43,201 bases of DNA, taken from an uncultured Actinomycetes bacterium. Lineage in GTDB: Bacteria; Actinomycetota; Actinomycetes; S36-B12; CAIYMF01. Every line of letters begins with the position of its first letter. The stretch's first letter is position 1. Shown here piece after piece: positions 1 to 7,608 of the stretch. Both the position numbers and the translations under genes were made by a program. The notes beneath the pieces were generated by a model, which saw nothing but the letters and a program-made list of their open reading frames with translations, was not told the DNA's origin and searched no databases. The stretch covers positions 1 to 43,201 of the forward strand of contig CAIXFH010000054.1 in the NCBI GenBank assembly GCA_903918645.1. The letters are read 5' to 3'.

Positions 1-1401
1 CAACACACCAAGCGTCATCGACATCGAGTCGCGTGAACGAAGCACACCCACGCCCTCGGTCATCGCGGCCTGTAGTGAAAGACGAGCCGACTCCGAGAGC
101 AACGTCGCCTCGCCCGGCCTAGCGACAGGGTCGCGGCGTTCGGGCAAACCCCCGGCTAGGACGTCGCCGATCCGAGCCGCGAAGACCAAGCCCTCGAGGA
201 GTGAATTGGACGCGAGCCGATTCGCGCCGTGCACGCCTGTGCATGCCACCTCACCTACCGCGAACAACCCGGGGACTGACGAGCGACCGTGGACGTCCGT
301 GCGGATACCACCGGACGCGTAATGCTGCGCCGGCGCAACTGGGATGAGATCGACTACTGGATCGATTCCGATGCGGCGCAGCGAGGCGAAAATCGTGGGG
401 AACCGACGTTCCCACATCTGGACACCGAAGGCGCGTCCGTCGAGCCACACGTGTTTGGCGCCGGTGTCGCGCATGCTGCGCATGATCGCTTTGGCAACGA
501 CATCGCGTGGGGCAAGGTCCGCGAGTGGATGCTGGCCAAGCATGAAACGGACACCACGGTCATCGACGAGGAAGGCACCTTCTCCGCGCACCGCTTCGCT
601 AATCAGTGGTTGCTGACCCGTGGCACCCGATCCGGTGTACAGAACGGTTGGGTGGAATTGGACGAACTCAAGGTCGGTGATCGCGGCGCCAGCTCGCAGG
701 CCGAGTGCAGTTCCATCACCGGTCGCCACCGAAGGGTTGGTCGACATACTGAACACCTGACCAAGCCCGCCGGTGGCCAACACGACCGCTGGCGCAAGGA
801 CAGCACCCACGCCGTCGCGTGACCCTTGACCGATGACGTGCAAGGTCAACCCTTGGACCGCACCACGTTCATCGGTGAGCAGATCAAGTGCCAAAGCGTC
901 CTCGACCAGCTCGATCCCGGCCCGGCCAGAGACCGCCGCGACCAAGGCTCGGGAAATCTCCGCACCTGTCGCGTCACCTCCAGCATGCGCAATCCGGTCA
1001 CGCAGATGTCCGCCCTCGCGAGTCAGCGCGATGTCACCAGAGGTATCGGTGTCGAAGCGCGCACCGAGGTTGATGAGTCGTCTCACCGCAACTGGCCCTT
1101 CGGTGACCAGCACTCGAACGGCCTCAGGGTCGCAAAGCCCAGCACCAGCAACCAAGGTGTCGTGCTCATGATCAGCCGGTGAATCATCGTCCGCTAGCGC
1201 AGCAGCGATCCCACCCTGAGCCCACCGGGTCGAGCCGTCATCGACCTGCGCCTTGGTGACGAGCAACACCCGATGACCCGCGGCGCGAGCATGTAAGGCC
1301 GTAGTGAGCCCGGCGACACCCGAACCGACCACCACCACATCGGAGTCAAGACTCCAACCCGGCGCAGGCGCCGCAAGCTTGCGCGGCAGGCGGATCGTCA
1401 C
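1..1401 (-). CDS. nadB: L-aspartate oxidase, 3' end cut by the window edge
   Basis: The minus strand is open without a stop from a GTG at 1401 to base 1 (467 codons), so the C-terminus lies outside the window. L-aspartate oxidase is the FAD enzyme that makes iminoaspartate in de novo NAD synthesis, in the cytoplasm. Visible family features are the N-terminal dinucleotide fold (VVVVGSGVAGLTTALHA), STRWAQGGIAA, the substrate-loop stretch GGHLRDRIAHAGGDATG, LEFVQFHPT and the FAD-binding HGANRLASNSLLEGLVF. The GTG overlaps the panC stop as GTGA and has an AGGAGG ribosome site just upstream, which fixes the start and implies translational coupling to panC. The remaining part should be the helical C-terminal domain. 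Confidence 0.93.
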   Translation of the reverse strand, partial: MTIRLPRKLAAPAPGWSLDSDVVVVGSGVAGLTTALHARAAGHRVLLVTKAQVDDGSTRWAQGGIAAALADDDSPADHEHDTLVAGAGLCDPEAVRVLVTEGPVAVRRLINLGARFDTDTSGDIALTREGGHLRDRIAHAGGDATGAEISRALVAAVSGRAGIELVEDALALDLLTDERGAVQGLTLHVIGQGSRDGVGAVLAPAVVLATGGLGQVFSMSTNPSVATGDGTALGLRAGAAITDLEFVQFHPTVLYTGSGATGQQPLISEAVRGEGAFLVDDRGVRFMLGQHPLADLAPRDVVAKAIMRSMRDTGAKHVWLDGRAFGVQMWERRFPTIFASLRRIGIDPVVDLIPVAPAQHYASGGIRTDVHGRSSVPGLFAVGEVACTGVHGANRLASNSLLEGLVFAARIGDVLAGGLPERRDPVARPGEATLLSESARLSLQAAMTEGVGVLRSRDSMSMTLGVL

Positions 1402-2267
1402 GAGCCTCCTGTCAGAGTGATCGCGACATTGTCCAGAAGCCGCACTCCGCCGACCTGGACCGCCACAAGTAGCCGGGCCGCGCCCTCTCGCGGCGCTGGC
1501 CCGAGTTCGGGGTCGGTGACAATCGCGTAGTCGGTGCTCACCTCGGATTGGTCATCTAGGAAGTCGTTGACACCGACCACAATGTCGCGCGCTGTTGCAC
1601 CGGCGAGAGCTAACTCAGTACCCACAGCCAGCGCGCGTGGAACCACAACAGCGCGAGCCCGATCCGCCGGCGCCAGGTAGGCGTTACGACTTGAAAGAGC
1701 GAGTCCGTCGCTATCGCGGACGGTCGGGACACCGATGATCTCAACGGGGAAACTCAGATCCCGAACCATCTGTCGAACCAAGACCAACTGCTGATAGTCC
1801 TTCTCGCCAAACAAGGCCAGGCCCGCGCCGGTGAGGTGGATGAGTTTGGCGACCACGGTGAGCACACCACGGAAATGTCCGGGGCGGATAGCGCCCTCGA
1901 GCACTGAACCAAGCGTGCCCGGATCCACCGTGATCAACGTCGCGCCATCGGGGTAGATCACCTGTGCGGCAGGAGCGAACACGAGATCGGCACCGGCCTC
2001 AGCGCACAACTGCGCGTCGCTCTCGAGACTACGTGGATAGCGATCAAGGTCGTCGGAGGCCGCGAACTGGGTGGGGTTCACGAATACCGTCACAGTCACA
2101 TGCCCATCGTCACCGACTCGATCGCGCGCCTCGCGTATGAGGTGTGCGTGGCCCTCATGCAGCGCCCCCATAGTGGGAACGACTGCACGCGGAGCCCCTG
2201 ACGCAACCTCGGAGTACGCCGCGGCCAACGCGGGGCGAGTGGTCACAACTCGGGTCACCGCACTCAT
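1398..2267 (-). CDS. panC: Pantothenate synthetase
   Basis: This 289-residue protein joins pantoate and beta-alanine using ATP, the last step of pantothenate synthesis in the cytoplasm. It carries all the family signatures: PTMGALHEGHAHLI with the HxGH-type adenylation site, FVNPTQF, RPGHFRGVLTVVAKL, LFGEKDYQQL and RDSDGLALSSRNAYL. Its length is normal for the family. The ATG overlaps the stop of the upstream DUF2520 gene by four bases and its own stop overlaps nadB, so the three genes are probably one transcript supplying the NAD and CoA cofactor routes. Confidence 0.97.
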   Translation of the reverse strand: MSAVTRVVTTRPALAAAYSEVASGAPRAVVPTMGALHEGHAHLIREARDRVGDDGHVTVTVFVNPTQFAASDDLDRYPRSLESDAQLCAEAGADLVFAPAAQVIYPDGATLITVDPGTLGSVLEGAIRPGHFRGVLTVVAKLIHLTGAGLALFGEKDYQQLVLVRQMVRDLSFPVEIIGVPTVRDSDGLALSSRNAYLAPADRARAVVVPRALAVGTELALAGATARDIVVGVNDFLDDQSEVSTDYAIVTDPELGPAPREGAARLLVAVQVGGVRLLDNVAITLTGGS

Positions 2268-3172
2268 GCCAAGTCCTCATCCGTCTTTGACAACACGTCC
2301 AGCAAAGCTTCCGCCGACTCCGGGCGCAGGACGCCCGCTGCAAGCGCCCGGTCGGCGGTGACTCTAGCCAGTGCGACATATGCGGCGCGCGCCGAGGACG
2401 AGATCTGCCCAAGCTCGCGGATATGAGCGGCAACCGTTCCGGCGTCACCGCGGGCGACTGGGCCGGTGAGTACCTGATCCCCATAGCGCAAAGCGTTGTC
2501 GAGCGAGGCTGACATCAACGGCGCCACGAGACGGGCCGGATCTTCGACCCCTGCCGAGCGCAGCAGATCCAACGTTTGAGTGACCAAGGTGATGAGGTGA
2601 TTGGAGCCGTGCGCGAGGGCGGCGTGGTAAAGCGCTCGACTACCCTCGGCGATCCAGATCGGCTCACCTCCCATCTCGACGACGAGCGCCTCGGCGACGG
2701 GCCGAAGTTGATCGGGCGCGGTGACCCCGAATGGTGCACCGTCAAGGCGGGCCAGATCGATGCTGGTGCCGGTAAACGTCATCACAGGGTGCAGCGCAAG
2801 GGGAAGCCCACCCAGCGCCGTCGCGGGCGCCAGCACTTGGTAACCAAAGCGGCCGCTGGCATGGGCAATGAACTGGCCCGGGCGCACGGCACCAGTCTCG
2901 GCCAGCCCCGCCACGAGGCCGGGAAGAACATCGTCCGGGACAGTTAGCAAGACCAGATCGGCAGCGGCAAAGACCTCCGCCGAGGAGACCAGTGGAACTC
3001 CTGGCAGCAGCGCCTCGGCGCGCAGGCGAGACAGATCCGATACCGCATACGCAGCAACCACCGGATGCCCCGCACGAGCCAATGCCGCGCCCAGTACGGC
3101 GCCCGCCCGCCCAGTCCCCACGACACCGACGCGCAGGCGCGGCGGGGAAGTTGCGAGGTCGGTGTCCGGCAC
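2264..3172 (-). CDS. Rossmann-fold DUF2520 oxidoreductase, candidate ketopantoate reductase
   Basis: The 302-residue protein has an N-terminal NAD(P)-binding fold (LRVGVVGTGRAGAVLGAAL near residue 13), the DUF2520-type stretches AHASGRFG and ALHPVMTF, and a helical C-terminal domain starting near YHAAALAHGSNHL. Proteins of this architecture are often found beside panC in actinobacteria. Some panC-linked Rossmann/DUF2520 proteins have been proposed as alternative ketopantoate reductases (PanG type); applying that here is an inference from the four-base overlap with panC. It starts with GTG behind GAGAAGGGGA. No panB or panE is visible in the window. Confidence 0.8.
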   Translation of the reverse strand: MPDTDLATSPPRLRVGVVGTGRAGAVLGAALARAGHPVVAAYAVSDLSRLRAEALLPGVPLVSSAEVFAAADLVLLTVPDDVLPGLVAGLAETGAVRPGQFIAHASGRFGYQVLAPATALGGLPLALHPVMTFTGTSIDLARLDGAPFGVTAPDQLRPVAEALVVEMGGEPIWIAEGSRALYHAALAHGSNHLITLVTQTLDLLRSAGVEDPARLVAPLMSASLDNALRYGDQVLTGPVARGDAGTVAAHIRELGQISSSARAAYVALARVTADRALAAGVLRPESAEALLDVLSKTDEDLA

Positions 3173-3246
3173 AGCTGATCCCCTTCTCGGGTACCCCTCG
3201 ACGGGGTCTGGAAACGCAAGCCTAGCCAGCGCGCTAACGTGCCCGC

Positions 3247-4284
3247 GTGGTGCACGACAAGGTCAACTTGTTCTCACGGCCGTGGTCGGCGGCCTGGCAC
3301 GACGCTGCCCTGGGCCAGGCCGGCTTCTACCGGCGGACGACCGGCGCACCGACCAGGCACTTTCGGACCTCAGTAAACGTGGGTGCCCTCTTCACCCGGG
3401 CGCTTGCCGAGGTCGTGATCGGGGTCGATCGAGACCTCGGCCAGCCTGCTGCGCTTGATCTGTTTGACCTCGGTTCTGGTGCTGGCGAATTGGTCTCGGG
3501 GATCGCGCAACATCTGCCCGAAGCTCTCGCCCGCCGAATTCGATATTCCGCGGTCGATGTCCGGCCCAGGCCGAGTGACCTCGATCCACGTATCGGCTGG
3601 ACCCAAGCAGTGCTCCCCGCCGGGTTACCAGAGCGCATCACCGGTCTGGTGCTGGCGCATGAGCTCCTCGATGACGTCCCCCTTGACGTCGTGGTTGTCG
3701 ATCCGCACGGTGTGGTGCGCCTTGCTTTCGTCACCACCGATGGGGTCGAGGAACTTGGCCCAGCCCTTGATGACGATGCAGCCTGGGCGCAGTGGGGTCT
3801 TAATGCGAGCCAAGCGCGCGACCGGCTCAGCGCCTGGTGGCCCGTCCACGAAGTCGGCGACCGGGCCGAAATCGGACTGCCTCGCGAAGCGCTCTGGCGC
3901 GCGATAGTCAGCCGCCTGGATACAGGAACGGCACTCGCAATCGACTATGGCCACACTCGGGCCGAACGCCAGGACGGCCGTTGGCGGCACGGCTCACTCG
4001 TCGGCTATGACGGTGGACGGACAGTGCCACCCATCCCCGATGGCGGCTGCAACCTCACCGCGCACGTTGCTGTTGACGCCCTGGCGTACGGCGTCGGAGC
4101 CGATCTCGTCCGCCAGCATGTTGCCCTCGCCACCCACGGGCTCGACTCGCGACCACCGAAAATCACTCTGGCGCATGAGGATTCCGCCTCTTACCTCGTG
4201 GCGCTGAGTGCCGCTGCACAAGCGGCGGAACTACTCGACCCCAGTGGCCTTGGCAGCTTTTGGTGGATCCGCATGGACCGTTGA
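3247..4284 (+). CDS. MidA/NDUFAF7-family SAM-dependent methyltransferase
   Basis: This 345-residue protein resembles the PF02636 (DUF185, MidA) methyltransferases. The N-terminal part has the FYRR stretch near residue 27, and the SAM-binding motif I is DLFDLGSGAGELVSG at residues 71-85, followed by YSAVDVRPRP as the motif II acidic strand and ANELLDD-like AHELLDDVPLDVV. The eukaryotic family member NDUFAF7 dimethylates an arginine of the complex I subunit NDUFS2. The next gene downstream encodes a NuoD/NDUFS2-like protein, so that protein is the obvious candidate substrate; this is inferred from family and context. The start GTG is at 3247, divergent from the DUF2520 gene across 74 bp. Confidence 0.82.
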   Translation: MVHDKVNLFSRPWSAAWHDAALGQAGFYRRTTGAPTRHFRTSVNVGALFTRALAEVVIGVDRDLGQPAALDLFDLGSGAGELVSGIAQHLPEALARRIRYSAVDVRPRPSDLDPRIGWTQAVLPAGLPERITGLVLAHELLDDVPLDVVVVDPHGVVRLAFVTTDGVEELGPALDDDAAWAQWGLNASQARDRLSAWWPVHEVGDRAEIGLPREALWRAIVSRLDTGTALAIDYGHTRAERQDGRWRHGSLVGYDGGRTVPPIPDGGCNLTAHVAVDALAYGVGADLVRQHVALATHGLDSRPPKITLAHEDSASYLVALSAAAQAAELLDPSGLGSFWWIRMDR

Positions 4285-4376
4285 CCGAGTCGAAATCGCG
4301 GGCCACTCGCGCCATCCGGCTCGGGTAACACCGCCACCTTCGACTATGTCTGGCGCCCATCTGCGACGATGCGGCC

Positions 4377-5540
4377 ATGTCGGGAGCCCAGGACGTTGTG
4401 ATCGGGATCGGAATCGGTGGTGGCGGCCGATACCCCGCCTCCCCCGAATCAACCCTCGACCTTGGGGTGCATCACCCGTCGGCTCACGGACTGCTACGTC
4501 TGCACCTTCGGGTCGACGGCGAACACATCGTCAGCGCCGACCCAGAGATCGGCTTCATGCACCGCGGCGCAGAGAAGTTGATGGAGGTCCGCGACTACCG
4601 GCAGGGCCTTGTACTCGCCAATCGCCATGACTGGCTGTCGGCATTTGCTGGCGAACTCGGCCTCGCATTGACCGTGGAGCACATGCTCGGCCTCGCCGTT
4701 CCCCAGCGCGCCATCTGGCTGCGCACTCTGCTGGCCGAAGTAACGCGCGTCTTTAGCCACCTAAGTTTCCTGGGCTCGTTTCCCGTTGGCACAGGTACGC
4801 CATCACCGGCGTCATTCGCATTCCAAGAACGCGACGCGGTGGCGCAACTACTGGAAGAGATCTCTGGGGGTCGGCTACACCTCATGCTTACTCGCATTGG
4901 TGGTCTGCGCGCCGATGCGCCAGAGGGCTGGCTCGAGCGGGCTAGTTCGGTCGTGACACAGCTACGAGCTCGCGTGGATTCGGTCGCGGGGTTTATCGAC
5001 GATCAAGAGTTCCGCGACCACGCGCGCGGGATAGGCATCATCACCGCTGAGCAAGTGCTCGCCTACGGGGTGACCGGCCCCATCGCCCGCGCCGCAGGGG
5101 TCGATCTGGATCTGCGACGAGACGAGCCGTACCTGGCCTACGGCGAACTGACAGACGTTCTGAAGGTGGTCACCCGCGATACCGGCGACTGTCTCGCCCG
5201 GGCAGAGGTAATCCGCGATCAGCTCGTCGTATCGCTTGACCTCATTGCCGCCTGTGTCCAACGACTCAACGAGATGGCGCCCGGCCCAGTGAATGTGCCA
5301 CTGCCCAAGACTTTGCGCGCCCCAGAAGGCTCGCACTACTGCTGGACCGAATCGCCATTGGGGATCAGCGGCTATCTGGTTGTGTCGCGCGGTGAACGAA
5401 CCCCTTGGCGAGTCAAGATGCGCACGCCATCGTTCAACAACCTCGCTGCACTCGGCGAGGTGCTAGCTGGCACGAACGTGGCTTCGCTGACGACCATTGT
5501 CGGATCGATGTACTACGTGATCGGCGACGTGGATCGATAG
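4377..5540 (+). CDS. nuoD2: NADH-quinone oxidoreductase subunit D-like protein (NuoD2 type)
   Basis: The 387 residues align along the whole length with complex I 49-kDa/NuoD subunits: HHPSAHGLLRL (31-42), DPEIGFMHRGAEKLME (55-70), EVTRVFSHL, GGRLHLMLTRIGG (164-176), GIITAEQVLAYGVTG, DTGDCLARAEVI, and the C-terminal GDVDR. The key residues known in bovine and Thermus enzymes are kept with identical spacing: H37, R63 (bovine R85), R83 (R105) and H168 (H190). The quinone-ligating tyrosine (Thermus Y87) is W86 here. No other nuo gene is nearby, so it is a paralogue outside the main operon; whether it joins complex I, a hydrogenase-like complex, or neither is unknown. The ribosome site before the ATG is weak. 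Confidence 0.88.
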   Translation: MSGAQDVVIGIGIGGGGRYPASPESTLDLGVHHPSAHGLLRLHLRVDGEHIVSADPEIGFMHRGAEKLMEVRDYRQGLVLANRHDWLSAFAGELGLALTVEHMLGLAVPQRAIWLRTLLAEVTRVFSHLSFLGSFPVGTGTPSPASFAFQERDAVAQLLEEISGGRLHLMLTRIGGLRADAPEGWLERASSVVTQLRARVDSVAGFIDDQEFRDHARGIGIITAEQVLAYGVTGPIARAAGVDLDLRRDEPYLAYGELTDVLKVVTRDTGDCLARAEVIRDQLVVSLDLIAACVQRLNEMAPGPVNVPLPKTLRAPEGSHYCWTESPLGISGYLVVSRGERTPWRVKMRTPSFNNLAALGEVLAGTNVASLTTIVGSMYYVIGDVDR

Positions 5541-5556
5541 TGCCCCACCCGCTGGG

Positions 5557-6147
5557 TCAGCGGTCGAAGGACTGGCGGATCAACCGCAAGCGCATCAACG
5601 TTGCGTCGTCGAGGGCCGCGGTGTCGAACTCGACGGGATCAGCCGGGACGCCGGCGAAGGCAAACGACTCAACGGGGGCAGATTCGGCCGCAGGCGCGAC
5701 AGGTTCCATGCTTGGCAGGTCGGAGGGAAGAGCACGCAATACCGGCCGGCTCGGCACATCGGCCGGCGCAGCCTCTGGCTGGCGAGCAAGGCGAGCAAGC
5801 AAATCGCCGATAGTGGCCGACAACTCCTGCAGCGCCGATTCCTGTCGCGCGATCGTGGACCGCAACTGCGTGATCACTGCTGTCATCTCATCGAACTGGG
5901 GGCTGCGGGCCAGCCCCTGGGCCCGGGATTCGGACAGTTCATGACGAACATCGACGAGTTCGTATGCCATCCGCTGAGTCTGGCCACTGAGTCCGTCAAC
6001 CAACGCGGTGAGCCGAATAGCCTCAAGGTGATCGGTGTAGCGATCAGTGCGCATCTGGGCCAACTCGGCAGTCAGGGACTCCACCGAGGCAGCCTTCGAC
6101 CTCCGCCGCGAAGGGCGGGAGTGACGCGGCATGGCGGAACGGGACAT
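5557..6147 (-). CDS. Conserved coiled-coil protein of unknown function
   Basis: I do not recognise a function. The 196-residue protein starts with a very basic tail (MSRSAMPRHSRPSRRRSKAA), continues with a long heptad-rich segment (about residues 20-120, including SLTAELAQMRTDRYTDHLEA and ITQLRSTIARQESALQELSA) that predicts a coiled coil, then an Ala/Pro/Glu-rich linker, and ends with a compact hydrophobic/basic motif, LMRLRLIRQSFDR. There is no signal peptide or membrane segment. It is convergent with nuoD2 (16 bp between stops). The basic N-terminus could bind nucleic acid or membrane, which is speculation. Confidence 0.7.
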   Translation of the reverse strand: MSRSAMPRHSRPSRRRSKAASVESLTAELAQMRTDRYTDHLEAIRLTALVDGLSGQTQRMAYELVDVRHELSESRAQGLARSPQFDEMTAVITQLRSTIARQESALQELSATIGDLLARLARQPEAAPADVPSRPVLRALPSDLPSMEPVAPAAESAPVESFAFAGVPADPVEFDTAALDDATLMRLRLIRQSFDR

Positions 6148-6243
6148 GTTGGACGCCTAGAAGTCGAGGGGATCTGACCGAAAACACACGCTAGCGGTGG
6201 TGACACAACTTTTCATCAACGATGATACGACGCCTGGCAAGGG

Positions 6244-6777
6244 CTAGTCGTCGCGTGGACCCGAGCCACCATGCCCCGTATCGGAGGGTGACGGGCTCGG
6301 CGGCGCAGAAGTATGCGTGTTGCGAGGCGTTGGACTCGGAGTGGGCCGGACCGTCGGCTTGGTCGTTGGCTTGGTCGTTGGCTTGGCCGTTGGCTTGGTC
6401 GTGGGCTTGGTGCTCGGGGTATAGATCGGATCAGTCGCGTTGGTCACAACCACGACGGGACCAGATGTCGGCGGAGCGGTAGGTGAGGCTCCGGTGCCCG
6501 GCTCATCGGCAGTGCGCGAAGGCGAAGAACTGGCCGACTCCTCATCACCTGACTGGGATGCCGCAGGATCGTTGGGCACGGCCGTTGGGCTCGGCGACAA
6601 CCCGCCTGCGCCAGTGCCAGCACCTGGCTGCTCGTCAAGCGAGACGAAGATGGCCGTCCCCAATGCTGAGTTAGAGGGCGCGCTGAGCAGGCGATCATTG
6701 AGCGCCGCGGCCGCGCCGCACGCCACCAATACGCCCACGACGGTAAGAGCCGTCACCAGACCGATCTGCTGCCTCAC
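6244..6777 (-). CDS. Secreted or membrane-anchored Pro/Thr-rich protein with KPT repeats
   Basis: The 177 residues begin with a single hydrophobic segment (IGLVTALTVVGVLVACGAAA, residues 5-24) and are otherwise a low-complexity Ser/Pro/Thr-rich chain. The middle contains repeated TKPT and AKPT units, and the C-terminus is Ser/Pro/Gly-rich with acidic ends. This composition is usual for cell-wall-spanning linkers; no enzymatic domain is visible. A cysteine at residue 20 lies inside the hydrophobic segment but without a clear lipobox, so a lipoprotein is possible but not supported. The GTG start follows AGGAGGATTTTT. It is divergent from the two-component system, which may regulate it. Confidence 0.68.
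   Translation of the reverse strand: MRQQIGLVTALTVVGVLVACGAAAALNDRLLSAPSNSALGTAIFVSLDEQPGAGTGAGGLSPSPTAVPNDPAASQSGDEESASSSPSRTADEPGTGASPTAPPTSGPVVVVTNATDPIYTPSTKPTTKPTAKPTTKPTTKPTVRPTPSPTPRNTHTSAPPSPSPSDTGHGGSGPRDD
6351..6410. repeat. In-frame 12-bp tandem repeat (KPTT units)
   Basis: Five imperfect copies of a 12-base unit (forward strand about TTGGTCGTTGGC) lie inside the Pro/Thr-rich protein gene and encode the KPT(T/A) units. Copies differ by one or two bases, mostly at third positions or T/A codons. Confidence 0.8.
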
Positions 6778-6908
6778 AAAAATCCTCCTATGTACAAGGT
6801 AACTCCCCGCACCTAGGTCTTCGCTACCTCAAATGTCCAAGGAATGGAGAAGATCCGGGCAGCCTCGGCGCAGCTAAGCCCAGGCTGGTGTCCACGGACC
6901 CTCCGAAA

Positions 6909-6923
6909 GGGCCACAATGGCCC
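6909..6923 (+). promoter_or_regulatory. Hairpin between ribosome site and response-regulator start
   Basis: GGGCCA, a three-base CAA loop and TGGCCC form a perfect six-pair stem ending one base before the GTG start codon at 6925. The likely ribosome site GAAAGG (6905-6910) is unusually far from the start (14 bases) and its last two bases are in the stem. Folding would either bring the site close to the start or hide it. Confidence 0.45.
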
Positions 6924-6924
6924 C

Positions 6925-7605
6925 GTGCGAATCCTCCTGGTCGAAGATGACGCGGCAGTGGCCGCAAGCTCGATCGATGGGCTGACCGCACTTGGTCACC
7001 AGACCGAACACGTCATGACCGGAGCCGCGGCCCTTGAAGCGGCCACTCGCTTTGATGCCCCCGATGTGATTCTGCTCGACCTCGGACTCCCGGACATGGA
7101 CGGCCAAGAAGTATGCAGGCGGATCCGAGCGCTCTGCGAGACGCCGATCATCGTGGTCTCCGCGCGTGGTGACGAAGCAGATCGGGTCATCGCCCTGGAG
7201 CTTGGTGCCGACGACTACCTCGTCAAACCGTTTGGGATGCGCGAACTTGCGGCCCGGATCCGCGCCGTCGTTCGTCGGTCGCAGGCCGCACCTGCCCCCA
7301 CCTCGGCCGGCACGGTTCAGGAAATCGGGCGGCTGACCATTGACCGCAGAACTCAACGGGTTCACCTCGATGGTGCCGAAGTTGCACTCACCGCCAAAGA
7401 GTTCGACGTACTTGCCTACCTCGCCGAGGATCCAGGCGCTGTCAGACGGCGCAACGAGATCCTCGAACACGTCTGGGAAGGTCACTGGTACGGCGCGACC
7501 AAGACAGTGGATGCGCATGTCGCGGCGATCCGCAAGAAGCTGGGCGACTCGGCCTGGATCGAGGCCGTGCGTGGTGTCGGTTTCCGACTCGGGGCACCTG
7601 AGTAA
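6925..7605 (+). CDS. OmpR/PhoB-family response regulator
   Basis: With the GTG at 6925 the protein is 226 residues and begins MRILLVEDDAAVAA, the standard receiver start; an upstream in-frame ATG at 6844 would add 27 residues with no family similarity. The receiver domain has acidic D8/D9, the phospho-acceptor D52 (VILLDLGLPDMDG), a VVSARGDE switch serine, and the lysine of DDYLVKPF. The C-terminal winged-helix domain (about 125-225) includes EVALTAKEFDVLAYLAE and VDAHVAAIRKKLGD. The kinase gene follows three bases after the stop, so it is its probable partner. The signal and targets are not evident. Confidence 0.93.
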   Translation: MRILLVEDDAAVAASSIDGLTALGHQTEHVMTGAAALEAATRFDAPDVILLDLGLPDMDGQEVCRRIRALCETPIIVVSARGDEADRVIALELGADDYLVKPFGMRELAARIRAVVRRSQAAPAPTSAGTVQEIGRLTIDRRTQRVHLDGAEVALTAKEFDVLAYLAEDPGAVRRRNEILEHVWEGHWYGATKTVDAHVAAIRKKLGDSAWIEAVRGVGFRLGAPE

Positions 7606-7608
7606 GAC

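Noticed and set aside
1-1401. Apparent lack of a nadB reading frame, suggesting a broken gene
   Set aside because: Direct translation of the minus strand from 1401 to 1 is open throughout with all motifs; it only lacks a stop because the window ends.
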